A stretch of 64,000 bases of DNA, taken from positions 15,241,597 to 15,305,596 of the forward strand of contig NC_053120.1 in the NCBI RefSeq assembly GCF_010015445.1, given 5' to 3'. The notes under the pieces are model-generated. The model was not told the origin of the DNA, did no database searches, and saw nothing but the letters and a program-made list of their open reading frames with translations. This document shows, one piece after another, positions 1 to 10,639 of the stretch; the first letter of the stretch is position 1; each line of letters starts with the position of its first letter. This stretch comes from Perca fluviatilis. Its lineage: Eukaryota > Chordata > Actinopteri > Perciformes > Percidae. Both the position numbers and the translations under genes were made by a program.

Positions 1-20
1 CACACACACACACACACACA
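1..20. repeat. (CA)n microsatellite cut by the left edge
   Basis: Ten CA units at the very start of the window. The next 680 bp (to about 700) is AT-rich with no feature seen. Confidence 0.9.
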
Positions 21-779
21 TGCACACAGTTTTTAGTTTCACTTCCTCTTTGTTGTTGAGGCTGATGCTGAAAGTGAGTTTGTCCAGTGCTTTGCAAAGT
101 TTTGCAGCTTTGCATTTAGTTTGAACATTTATTTCTGTCATATGTTTTCATAATTTCAACTTAGAATTTCAACAGAGAATCTTGAGGAGCATAATATAAC
201 TAAAATATGATACACAATAAGATAAACAAAGTATAAAGGAACACAAAAAATTACAACGAGAAGAATCTTGTGCTAGTTTGTGCTAAATGTAAAATTGCTG
301 CTTTTTAAATGATGCAAATTGTGCATCAGATTCTCTTGACTGTTTTCTAATGAGGTCAAGAGTAGAATCACTTTAAACATTTTCACAAATATTACAGGCA
401 GTCTGCAGTAAAGGGGTCAAAGGTCAGAGTTGTTTTTTGTTGCTGCAGGCAAGTGTCATTAGAATGCAACTGTGTTGTTTCAGGTTTTTAAGTGACTTAA
501 TTTCTGCTGAGCTCTACACACTCAAGAAATACACACACCCTGGAAACACACCTCTAGGCTTGTTTTAGATATAGCTATAGACAGTACAGTGCTAACACTT
601 TTATTATGTTTGCCTGTGTAGCTAGTCATTTCTACTCATAGTTTAACTTTGTTTTAATCATACCTGTTTTATTCACATCATAACAATAAATCATTGTATG
701 TATTTTGATACTGTCTATACTGCCCTAGGATTTAAACCGGCAACTTTCCACACACTCTGACAAGCAGACTGAACAACAG

Positions 780-994
780 TGACAATTTGTGTGCACACTA
801 GCCAAACACACATACACACACACGTAAACACACACAAACACACACCAGTCAAGCAGAAAACAGCAACAAGCAAAGACTTGCAGAAAGACCGCCCACACAC
901 ACACGGTGGCACACAGTTAGGCACGCATATCCTCCATATGTTATTACACTTAAATGTTTGGAGCCTCAACACAGCTGGTGCTGCACAGAGGAAG

Positions 995-1067
<73 letters not shown>
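780..1067. repeat. CA-rich tract and long (GT)n microsatellite
   Basis: CA-rich imperfect repeats at about 785-905 and a perfect GT run of about 44 units at 980-1067. The two could pair as an imperfect hairpin. Apparent proteins here are Thr-His or Val-Cys repeats from the microsatellite. Confidence 0.95.
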
Positions 1068-1073
<6 letters not shown>

Positions 1074-1800
1074 TATTTATTTTGGGCAAATCTAAGGCCT
1101 TAACAAAATGACAGGTCCAGAAGAACTCATTTTACCGAAAGTCTTTGCATAATAGTGTAATCACCATCACATCAGACCTCAATGTGACGTCTTTGTGTGT
1201 GACTTCCTCATAAATGCGAACAAACTGTACAGATGGTTTGGCTCACTCTCAGATCTGATCACAAAGCATCCAGGCATCCAGTGTGTGTTGACAACTTTAT
1301 TAACATGTTTAATTTTTTTTTATTTTTTTTTATCAAGGTCAGATATCCCAGTTTGGCGACATGAAATACACAGGGTTGCTTTGTGTTCCTAAATTAGTGG
1401 CCTCATGGATGTGATGATACATTCCAAAGTGTCCTGATATTGAAAATATATGATTTGGCTCTATCACCTCTTTTCACCTTTACTTTTCTCTTTTAGGCCA
1501 CCTTATAAGGATGCATTATTACCTTTTTTTTTTTTTTTTTTTTACAGTTTTCAGTGGTGAACCAGAATGAAAATCTGTGGAATTAAGCAGACAGAGATAT
1601 GTTAATATTCTGCGTCCTCAGAATTTGTGTGGCCCTGATTAATACTCAAACTAATCACATTTTTAAGTGGGACCTTTTATGCAGGAAATCTAGAATCACA
1701 ATTTGTGGATTTTAAAGGTTGAAAGTAGGTGGTTTGCAAAGTAAAAAATAGTAAAACGTCTTGAACCAATGTTCTAATGTCTGTCATAACTGCTTTATAC
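1068..1800. other. No gene seen
   Basis: AT-rich DNA with a poly-T run at 1526-1543. Short open frames lack family signatures. Confidence 0.5.
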
Positions 1801-1809
1801 TCATAAAGT

Positions 1810-2172
1810 TCGCAGCGGATATTTACATCCACCAAGGCTGTTATGTTTTCGGTTCAGTTTGTGTTTGTTTGTTTGTTTGTTGGTTTGTCTGTCAGCAGAA
1901 TTACAGAAAACTACAGCCCCGATTTTGATGGAACATGGTGGAATGGTGTAGCATGGGCCAAGAACAACCTATTCAATTTTGAAACTGATCCAAATGATGG
2001 GGTGGATACACAAATTATTTTTCACTTTTGTTAACACCAGATAAGCAGTTGTGCTGCATTCATGTGGTGTCGGAATAATTGGAAAATGCTCCAGACTGGG
2101 AAAATTCACACTGCATTTACATTATGAGATAGGACATGCCTTGGCAGAGGTCTGCATTCTCTGAGTAACCTT
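1810..2172. repeat. Dispersed animal repeat (CCAAGG...GTTATGTTTTC family)
   Basis: The text CATCCACCAAGGCTGTTATG, the following GTTT repeats, a block encoding DFDGTWWNGVAWAKN and the closing TGGCAGAGGTCTGCATTCTC match a short repeat I recognise from many fish and other animal genomes. The open frame through it is not a gene. Class uncertain, probably MITE-like. Confidence 0.6.
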
Positions 2173-3311
2173 CCAAAGTTTAGACATTTGATTCAACCCC
2201 CTTGTTTTTGTTGATTCAAGTCTGTGTCAGCAGCTTTCCATTATAGGATTTGAGACGTAATGGGAAAAGCTCTGGAGAGAAAAAAAAAGAATTGGTTTTA
2301 ATTTTATGAATTTTGATTTTAGTATAATTTTTTTTTATAGGGCCAAATGCATCCCTGATTATGCAGTGGATGTTTTGACGGATCAGATTTATGATGTGTT
2401 GCTTATCATAGTCTATCATAGGCTGCTCCTTTTATATGCAATGCTGCTCTGCAGGAGTTGAACGTGCAGCACCCAACCTGGAGGGTTTTGTTTACAGGAT
2501 GTTCTTACAGCTAATCCACCTGTCAGAGCTTAACAGTCGAGTACTTTGTGTTCTCACTGCAGGCCACCAAGTTTGTCTGTTTGTATTATTCCTCCACCCA
2601 TGCAGAGGTCAGTCTTTCTTTCTATTCGGAGGCGGCTTTTTTGCAGATTTCAGATCAGATATGACCCACAATAGGCCTTCTGTGTTGGAGGCATTCCTCT
2701 GCTTCACTGGTTTCAGGTACAGGGAGTCCTCAAAGTGTTTCAGTCCCACAGATAGCATCACCTAGTCTTGCTTTCATCACGACTCACATGCTCAAACTGA
2801 CAAACACACGTGATAAGGAAAAAATAGGTGTAGAAAACAAACTTGCCTCTGGTCATCTCCACCTCTACTATCTCTGCACTATTAATACATTATTATTCTG
2901 TCTTGTGTTATAGTGTTGCATGACCAGAGACTTCTTACATGATACCTCGCAGTTGTTTTGCAAAGGTCTGTGCATTGTAAGCGCTGCTGTATGTTTATAT
3001 CACGTACAAGAAAACATGGAGGTGCGGTTACAGTGTAATGCAGGGCAGATGCAATCCTGCAACTCAACACTGCATTACCCTGCAAGTTGACTGCAGCTTT
3101 GGGATGAATGGTGTTTAAAAAGGAAACTAATGGTCAGTTATGTGTAACAACAATAGAGACAAACATAGAAAATGAATATAAATGAATATTAACATTTTAG
3201 TAATTTTGGTGATTAAAGGTGCATATGCAAAAAAAGAAGAAAAAAAAACATGTTTGTTTTTATCTGAAGAAAAGGGCATTGTGGCTGCTTTTTGTGACTA
3301 TGGGCAACAAG
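2173..3311. other. No gene seen
   Basis: Unremarkable DNA; the open frame at 2436-2765 has no recognisable domain, signal peptide or splice context. Confidence 0.4.
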
Positions 3312-3565
3312 CAGGGGTCCGTTCAGGTAGGAGGTTTAACAAACTCTGAGTCTAACCCTGATGTCTGAGTTGATTTACCCTGAGATGGGAAACTCTGAGT
3401 TTTCGGTTCCAGAACAGCTGATATGAGTTGGTTCAATCAACTCGAGTATGTTCACTCAGGGTTACGTGCGTGCACAAAAGGCAGTATGAATGGAGCCATG
3501 ATTCTACGATTCACCATGGTAACAACAACACGGCTCGGCGGGGAAATACTCATGCGCACAAAAGC

Positions 3566-3664
3566 GAGTTTGAACATGTGTTTCGTTAAAAAAGCAAGAC
3601 AGCGGCTGCTGCTGCAAAAGAGAGAGAATTGGTGTGGGAGAAAATTGCTGCTCGAGTCAATGCG
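3566..3664 (+). pseudogene. Broken Myb/SANT-like protein fragment of a Harbinger element
   Basis: One frame reads EFEHVFR, a stop (3587-3589), then KSKTAAAAAKERELVWEKIA and ARVNA. This resembles the start of the Myb-like second protein of fish Harbinger elements (F-x-x-K...AAAAK-RE-W-KIA-RVNA). The in-frame stop and lack of the rest of the gene show it is dead. Confidence 0.6.
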
Positions 3665-4167
3665 TAGCTACACATTCACAGTGTATTAATTTCATATTTA
3701 ATCACAGTTAACTTATAATATTACTGGTGAAAACTGGAATTGTATTACACCTATAATTTCATTTAGGTGCAATCCTGCAGGCGAAAAAGTAAACTATACT
3801 AATCCCATTCTGAGGCTGCAGCACCATGATCATTAACAGAACTATAATGTATAATGATGTATTTCTTTTTAATGGCTCTACTGTCCAGGGAACACTACAA
3901 AAAATTTAAAAACATTTCAAAGCGAGTCACACTTTTCTGATTGCTCTGCATACAGTGGCTTAGCCTACTATTAGCCTACAGTATGATCCGCTACACTGTT
4001 GTTGAGAAAACTGCTGTTTGCAAAAAATGCGCGATACAAAGAATCTGCTGGGATGTTAACCTGTCCACAATGGTTGATGTTAGTGATATGAGGCGGGTTA
4101 AAGGTATCTACATATCTAATGGACTGTGATAAAAAATACCTCTCAAATCGGTTATGTGGAAATGAAA

Positions 4168-4171
<4 letters not shown>

Positions 4172-4220
<49 letters not shown>
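4172..4220. repeat. (TA)n microsatellite
   Basis: About 24 TA units within the Harbinger derivative. Confidence 0.95.
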
Positions 4221-4223
<3 letters not shown>

Positions 4224-4645
4224 TATAGTCAATACCGACGTAAACTCTCTGTGAATTAATACAGCTTTTTCATCAATGGGATCGTCGACAAAAGGACGTG
4301 ACATGTTTGAGAAAAAAACGTTTTATAATCTGCCAAATATAAACCAATACGTTTTTTTATTCATGCAGATAAAACTGCATTAAAATGCGCCTGATACAGA
4401 CTGAATGAATGAATGAGGAAATGAGTTTCTCCTCCCTCTCAGTGGGAGGAGACTGAGAGAAACTCGAGGTTTCTTGAAGAAAACCTGCTCCCGACCAGGT
4501 TAGGTTCACAGACTCAGTTACCATAGTAACTGACTCCGAGGTTAAGTTACCTCTCTTTCTGGAACGGAAAACCCAGAGTTTCCCTCATCTCAGGGTTAAC
4601 CAACTCAGAGTTTTCACTAAACCTGCTTTCTGGAACGGGCCTCAG

Positions 4646-7600
4646 TACGTGTGTTCAATCAAAACCTCTCAAAACTATTTAGTAACATTTATGAACGTAA
4701 TTTCTATAGCTAGTACTATGATAGCATTGTCAGGTGTTCCTATTTTTGGGTCGTTCCGCTGTTTTTGTCACCACCAGGTAGGAACAAGAAACAAGCTTAT
4801 ATGACTTTCAGTGCTGGTGACTGTCATAAGACACAAACATCAAACATCAAAATAAATGTTAAGCCCTTTTCCCTTAAAAACCTTCAATAATGCAGTTAAA
4901 AGAGGTCAAAAGAATTAGCTGTTTTTATGCAGCATGGTTCTGTTCAGATGCACACATCAGATCAAATTTGTAAACGTCACTGACGTTATTTCTATGGTTC
5001 CTGCTTCAAGATAAAAAAAAAATGCTAAGAATGAATAAATTCAGCTTTAACAATCCTCAGAACAGCTACGTCAGCTTGTATTGGTTTGTTTTCCCAGTGT
5101 TGTGTGTTTATGTGACCTGGACCGGGGGATTAAATCAGCTGAGTGACCTTATGATTTTCCAGCTGGGCTTTTGGCTGCAGCAGCAGAGAGGAGGAGGAGG
5201 CTCTGGGGTTTCCCATGGGGTTCTGGTGATGGGTGTCAGGGGGTACATCAGGGGTTGAATCTGTTTTCCCAGTTCTGTTTCCCAAAAGATTCCCCACTGA
5301 GTTCTTTCCAGAGGAGAAGAGCCAGACAGTAAAGGACACATATGTGCTATGACAGTTGTACAAGTTAGAGTCCTTAACTGAAAGAACAGCACCAGTGTGT
5401 TTGTAGTTTCTGTACATTTTCTTAACAAGATTTTTTAAACTTTACCTTTTTGAAATGTAGCTTTTTCAGTTTCATTTTACAGACGATTGCAGGGTAGTAC
5501 AGTAGTAACAGTGTCTGGCTGGGGAACTCCAACTTACACATTGTGAGTCAACAGTGATCATCCAAGAATTTAATTGTTAAACTGGTTCCTAAAATATTGG
5601 GTAAACACCTCCTGACCTGCCACTGAGATGCTGAACTAACATGTGTGTCACATGGTTTTGTAGAAGTCACAGGCTTTTACTTTACAACTCATAAAAGTCC
5701 ACTGGAGTCTTTGGGAAAAATGATAATAACACAATCATCATAAATATCTGGACTTTTCCTTCCGGAAAGTCCCGATAATGTAAGAAAACACTGTTTTTTG
5801 TCATGTCAGTAGTAATAGTTCCCTACAACATAACATAACCGGAAAAGACTCTCTTTCAAGGCAAACACTAAGAAAAATGTTCATATCTTGTAAAGAGAAA
5901 ATGTGTGTATATTGGAAAACATATAAGATCAAGATACATTAATGATTTGTTCTGTACTGGAAAATCTGGTGAAAATCATTACCTGCTGAGTTAGGTGGGA
6001 AAAACATACTGATCTAGTTGAAACACACCAAATAAATACTGCATTGTTGAGCAAAATGTTCAGGCTTCAGGATTAGCCCGTTCAGCTTGCTTCATGTTTT
6101 CTGCCTCTGTCTGTCCTTTCGTGATGAAAGATGAAATCGCCTGTGTGCCTTTATGTGGTAATATAATTTTTCTCACTGTGCGTTAAATTAAAATCAATGT
6201 GACACACCTTACAAAAAGCATGGATGTTGTCGATATGACTATGTAAGATGCATGTCAATAGTTGCGCCCTACACTGTTGAAATTTACTGCTATATTTTGA
6301 TTTCTTTGTGGGAACACTGCCATTTTTATCGGCTCTGGTCAACATTAGACAAACATATTGGTCCGATTACTAATAAAGGAGTTTGGGCCATGCAAATTGT
6401 GGGAGTTTCCTGGGAGAAATAACAAACCGGGAGGGGTCCGGGAGATAGGGCTAAAAAATGGGAGAAACCCAGGTAAAATGGGAGTGTTGGCAGGTATGCC
6501 TGTGCACGTGTAAAACAGAACAGTGTTGTGTGGCTCGGTCCAAGCCACTTTGTTTGTTTCCCATTTACAGAGCCGGGGCTGTGTATATGAACACCAGATT
6601 TATATTTTCAACTCACACAAAACAGGCAGCTGGCAGACCGTGGGGAGATTGTTCGCTGAATTTGACAAAAAGTGTATTGGATTAGAAATGCTGACTCCAC
6701 ATTTGAAGAATGTGTGGTTGACTATTTGACTGGCAGCTGATAGGCTGTCCAACCAGTTTCAAAGACCAAAACATCCAAAGATGACAGAAATGTTAAAATC
6801 CAGTAATGTCAGCCTCCCTCCTCTCCGCTCCTCCCCCCTGGCCCAGAGATCCACCTCATGTTTTTCTGAAAGATGACTCCCTGTTCGCCAACACGTGTGC
6901 TTTAAAAGCAGGCACTTGGCCAAGAGAACGGGGAATAACAAGCCCGACAGGTTTCGGCTTTCCCTTTAATGAAAAACGAGAGAGTTGAGAGGGAGGGATG
7001 GAGGAATAGATGGAGAGAGGTAGACAGAGAGGTGAGGATGAGGGGTCTCGGCACGCTCACCAGCTGAGAGAAGAGCCTATTTTGTTGCCCACTGACACGG
7101 GACCAGCATGACTTCCTCAGAAGTAGCAGTTTGCTGTGAGCCTGTGGGTGGAGGGGTGGTGGTGGAGGTCCACTTGTGGTCATGAGGGAGGAGAGAGGTT
7201 GTCCTCTGTTTAACCCCCCTCTGTCCATAGCAAACAGGCTATGATTCCACAAAGTCCCATCCACTCTCCAAAAGTCTGAGGGTGTGTTACTCGAGGAAAT
7301 CAGCACCTGCCAAAATAAAATTAAAAAAGCACTTGGGGGTGGTGGTGGGGGAATCAATATTGATGCTAAAATGAATAGAAAAGATAACAAATAACCTTTC
7401 AGAAATGCGTAAAAATCTAAAAGCTTTACCAGTTCCTGTATGACTCTAAATTTAATATTAAAATACTTAAATTAATTCTTATGAACACAAAAGCTTATTT
7501 TGTGTTAGGAGTTTATTATTCATAATCACTTTTTTTTCTTTCTTTTTTTTTTACAATTATTAGTAGTAATTATATTAACAAAAACAATCTATGATATGAT

Positions 7601-7930
7601 GTCTTTTTTCAAATCTTTTCTTTACTTATCTTTAAAAAACAAAATGTCTTGTACTGTTTTCCTGTCTGAAGTTGCTGCAGTGGTTCTTTAAAACCTACCC
7701 TGCTCGCCTGTACAAACCTCTGACACTGTATCCTCTCCAGGGGGACGAGCTGAACAAAAACAACTCAGTCATGACATCACAGCCAGTCCTTGTTCCTCAG
7801 CACTGAGGCGTCATGTGGAAGAGGAGATAGACAAAAGGAAGAGAAAATAAAGCGAGCAAAATTAGTAAGTATATACAGTAGTTAGTAAAAGCAAAAACCA
7901 TGCTAGACGCTCTGAGAGGCTGTATGTAGA
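4646..7930. other. No gene supported; one dispersed repeat fragment
   Basis: The segment at 6350-6500 (CGGGAGGGGTCCGGGAGA ... GGAGTGTTGGCAGGTATG) looks like a fragment of a fish hAT-type repeat. The purine-rich block at 6970-7250 gives a long proline/serine-rich minus-strand frame through low complexity. The block at 5000-5430 has small open frames without domain signal. Confidence 0.4.
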
Positions 7931-8224
7931 AATCAAAACAATAGGCTGCTTACATGCTCACAACTATGATGCTAACATGCTGATGTTAAACAAATTTGTT
8001 TACCATGCTCACCATCTTAGTTAGCATGCTAACATTTGTTAATTAACACAAAAAGTACAGCTTGGCTGATGCCAAAGGCTAATGCCGTTTTAAAAGTACA
8101 AAAATGTCAACCTCATGGTGGCACCAGAGGAAAAGTCCAGGGATCATCAAAGTCATTAGGCTTCATCATCTTCCGGGGACTATCAATATCTGGACCTCTG
8201 GACCTTTCCAAAGTCTGTAGGCAT
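7930..8224. repeat. Teleost dispersed repeat with GCTAACATGCTAA words
   Basis: Alternating ATGCTAACATGCTGATG / TTAGTTAGCATGCTAACA words are followed by CTCATGGTGGCACCAGAGG and AAGTCATTAGGCTTCATC, a layout I recognise as a common percomorph repeat. Not coding. Confidence 0.6.
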
Positions 8225-8465
8225 TAGTCTCGCTTTTCCAGACAAGGATCATGCTAGTCCACACAGCATCCCGGGATGGGAGAAAAATATGCTCTGGTTT
8301 ATTGGCATTTCTTTAAACCAAACACAATCGGCCTCGAGAAGAAACTTGTTTTGGTGCAACGTATGTAGGTTCAAAAGTTGTTTTAGTCATGCAACAGAAA
8401 ACTCTGATTGGACAGAAAGTCTCCCTAGCTATCTCAATTTACCCTGCAGAGATCTGAGAAAAGGT

Positions 8466-9666
8466 TAAAGGGGTGATAGAATGCAAAACCGATTTTACCC
8501 TGTCATAGTTGAATAACGACAGTTTGGTGGGTAAATAGGACATACATAGAACCCTAACCTCCTCATTTGACCTTCTATCTTTGTAACGCCCCCAAATTTA
8601 CATAGGCCACTAACTGATCTCAGGTCAGTTAGTCTTCAAAATCTAGGTCGTGCAGATCTCTGCTATTCCGTTACAAAATTCACTTCTGAGACTTTTTTTA
8701 TGTGAGAAATCAACTATGTAAAACTCAATTATGGGCCGTTTTATGAAAATTGATGGCTAATTGCAAATTTGGTAAGTCAGTGTCGGACTTCACAAGCTCC
8801 ACAATCTGCTGAGACAGGCGGCGGCTGCTGGCCGGGTTTGCTGCCTTCCCGGTCGGCCTCTCCCCCTTCACAGACACGCTGAGCTGGCGGTCTGTCAGGA
8901 TCTCACACATGAGCAGTGTACTTTAAAAAAGAAGTAAGTTTGGAGATTTTGCAAGGATATTGAAAATGAACCATGGTCGTAAATGCAATGTTCCAGACTG
9001 TACAACGGAATAGCCTACTGGCCCAGAGAAAAGGGTTTAGAACGAGATATATATCGGACGAGAGGAAGTTGTGGATCTAACGCAGCGCTGCAGAGGCACT
9101 GGCAGAGGACAGGCTTGCAGGGGTTCACTCTCCTCTCCCCACGCTTACTAGCTACAAGGTGAGTTAATTCTTTGGTGGAGGTTTTTTTATGTCGCAAGAG
9201 TAACGTTAGAACAACACTATAGTTATAATGAAAGTGTCGAAACTTTTTTATTTTGTCTCGGCTGTTTTAGCCGCTGCGGCTCTCGCCTGGGCATGTCTGG
9301 GCATGTAACAGACAGTGTGTCTGTGTTTGTGTGTGCGCTGTGCAGCGGTGTGTGTGTGTTTGTGTGTTTGCGCTGTGCGCAGGGCAGCAGTGTGTGTGTG
9401 TGTGTGTGTGTATGTGTGTGTCTCTAATGTGTGTGTATTGGGATTCTCCTCAACCAATCAGCGCGCAGCTCATCTAAATATTCATGAGCATACCATATTT
9501 GGAAGAAAAGCTGTTGTTCCAAATAGAGCCAAAACACAGGGATGCATAAGGGCCAAAAAAAATAGCACCTGGGCAATTTTCAGCCCAACCAATGTTACAT
9601 ACCCAATTAGGAGACCATAAGGAACAGTGTGAAATACCCTATATAATCATTCTATCACCCCTTTAA
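8466..9666. mobile_element. TTAA-flanked Kolobok/T2-like element inserted in the MITE above
   Basis: Starts TTAAAGGGGTGATAGAATG and ends CATTCTATCACCCCTTTAA, a perfect 15-bp inverted repeat outside which both sides carry TTAA (8466-8469, 9663-9666). Length about 1.19 kb between target sites. The TTAAAGGGG end matches the TTAAAGGRR termini known for T2/Kolobok elements. The interior has a CG-rich segment, a GT-rich segment (9310-9450) and the start of a THAP-like frame, but no intact transposase. Confidence 0.8.
8966..9013 (+). pseudogene. Possible decayed THAP-domain start within the TTAA element
   Basis: ATG at 8966 opens MNHGRKCNVPDCTTE then TAG. C-x4-C within the first dozen residues is how THAP zinc fingers begin, and Kolobok transposases carry THAP domains. 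The frame stops after 15 codons, so nothing functional remains. Weak but consistent with the TTAA termini. Confidence 0.3.
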
Positions 9667-9826
9667 CCATAGTCCTCATAAATCAACCGGATCAAATTCT
9701 AACACAAAAAAGCAGAAGGTAACAGATATACGGGCAAAAAGAGCGTGATCTGGCGAAATTTTCGACAGCACCGGAGCAATCTTGGAAGTGGAACGTCGTA
9801 GATATAGACTACAGGAGGAGCTTGAT

Positions 9827-10628
9827 GGTGTTTTAAGCCCCCAACGTCTCCTTTCAGGCAGCGCTGCGACCGTTGACTTCAAGGCACCTAACTCCTCATT
9901 TCCACCAGATGCGGACTGGCTCGGCTGCGTGTCTGCTGCGTGCTCCGCCGTACGTGAATACGCACCAGGTCTGGATTTGTTGCGGCACGGCTACGGCCAT
10001 GACTGACAGCTGTAGTCATGAGGACCCACAAGTTCTCGCGAATTTATGTAGAATAGAACCACAAAACCAAGAGGAGTAGAGGGGAAACAGCTCTGTGCTG
10101 TGTTTTCAAGGTGTAGTTCAGGGAAATATGATCCGCCGTGAGCACGGTGTATTTTATTTTGAAAATTAACCGGATGTTTTTTTTTGCTTCTGTGCTCAAC
10201 TTCCTGTCCCACACTATCTGCCGTGTGCTGAATTGCTGCGGAGCTCTCCGGCGTCTGGCAAAAATAGAAGCTCTGCGTATCTGCTCCGGAGGGCTGCGGA
10301 TCGCCGGAGCTGGGACGCAGTCGGAACGCAGCCGTTATGCAGCCAGTGGAAATACACACAATGACATTAATGGAAACCTAATGACTCCGCCGCCGTTTCG
10401 GAGCCGTTCCGCAGCCGTTCCGCATCTGGTGGAAATCCACGGTAAACCTAACCCTAACCATTGCCTAATTGAAGGCACCTAACCCTAACCATAACCATAT
10501 ATAACCATAACCATTGCCTAATCGACTTCAAGGCAGCGCTGCGACCGTTGACTTCAAGGCACCTAACCCTAACCATAACCATTGCCTAATCCTAGTGTGT
10601 TGATGAGATGTTGGGGGCTTAAAACACC
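9827..10628. mobile_element. MITE with GGTGTTTTAAGCCCCCAAC termini, itself interrupted
   Basis: Left end GGTGTTTTAAGCCCCCAACG, right end (reading inward) GGTGTTTTAAGCCCCCAACA, with GAT on both outer sides. The interior carries CTTCAAGGCACCTAACCCTA and CCATAACCATTGCCTAAT words. A second, smaller copy is at 45693-45905. Another element (9898-10441) sits inside. Confidence 0.7.
9898..10441. mobile_element. GC-rich MITE nested in the element above
   Basis: Ends TTTCCACCAGATGCGGA and TCCGCATCTGGTGGAAA are inverted copies. The body is rich in CGGAGC/GCTCCG words, as in several fish hAT-type MITEs. Flanking sequence on both sides belongs to the CACCTAACCCTAACC repeat. Confidence 0.65.
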
Positions 10629-10639
10629 GATAAGCACAG

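Larger units (their letters stand above)
3315..4642. mobile_element. Non-autonomous PIF/Harbinger-type element, about 1.33 kb
   Basis: Ends are inverted and imperfect: left GGGTCCGTTCAGGTAGGAGG, right reading inward GGCCCGTTCCAGAAAGCAGG, each followed by repeated AACTCTGAGTT and AACCCTGAGAT words. The centre keeps a broken Myb/SANT-like frame (3566-3664) and a (TA)n run (about 4172-4220). This arrangement is typical of teleost Harbinger elements. No transposase core was found. Confidence 0.75.
8225..9811. mobile_element. MITE split by a later insertion (outer element)
   Basis: Left part 8225-8469 starts TAGTCTCGCTTTTCCAGAC; right part 9663-9811 ends GAACGTCGTAGATATAGACTA (last 20 bases used). 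Removing 8470-9666 leaves one continuous fish MITE of roughly 390 bp with a single TTAA at the join. Only the short TAGTCT/AGACTA ends are inverted. Confidence 0.7.

Noticed and set aside
715..1111. Thr-His and Val-Cys repeat proteins
   Set aside because: These frames are direct translations of CA/GT microsatellites. The same applies at 9248-9457 and 63255-63561.
1843..2034. Small secreted-looking protein MFSVQFVFVCLFVGLSV
   Set aside because: The frame lies in a dispersed repeat found throughout fish genomes; the hydrophobic start is a GTTT repeat.
6902..7390. 162-codon proline/serine-rich minus-strand frame
   Set aside because: It comes from purine-rich low-complexity DNA, has no domain or splice pattern, and its length follows from lack of T-rich stop codons.
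10440..10600. Interstitial telomere (CCCTAA repeats)
   Set aside because: ACCTAACCCTAACC words are irregular, mixed with CCATAACC and CATTGCCTAAT, and occur within a MITE family also present at 45.7 kb.
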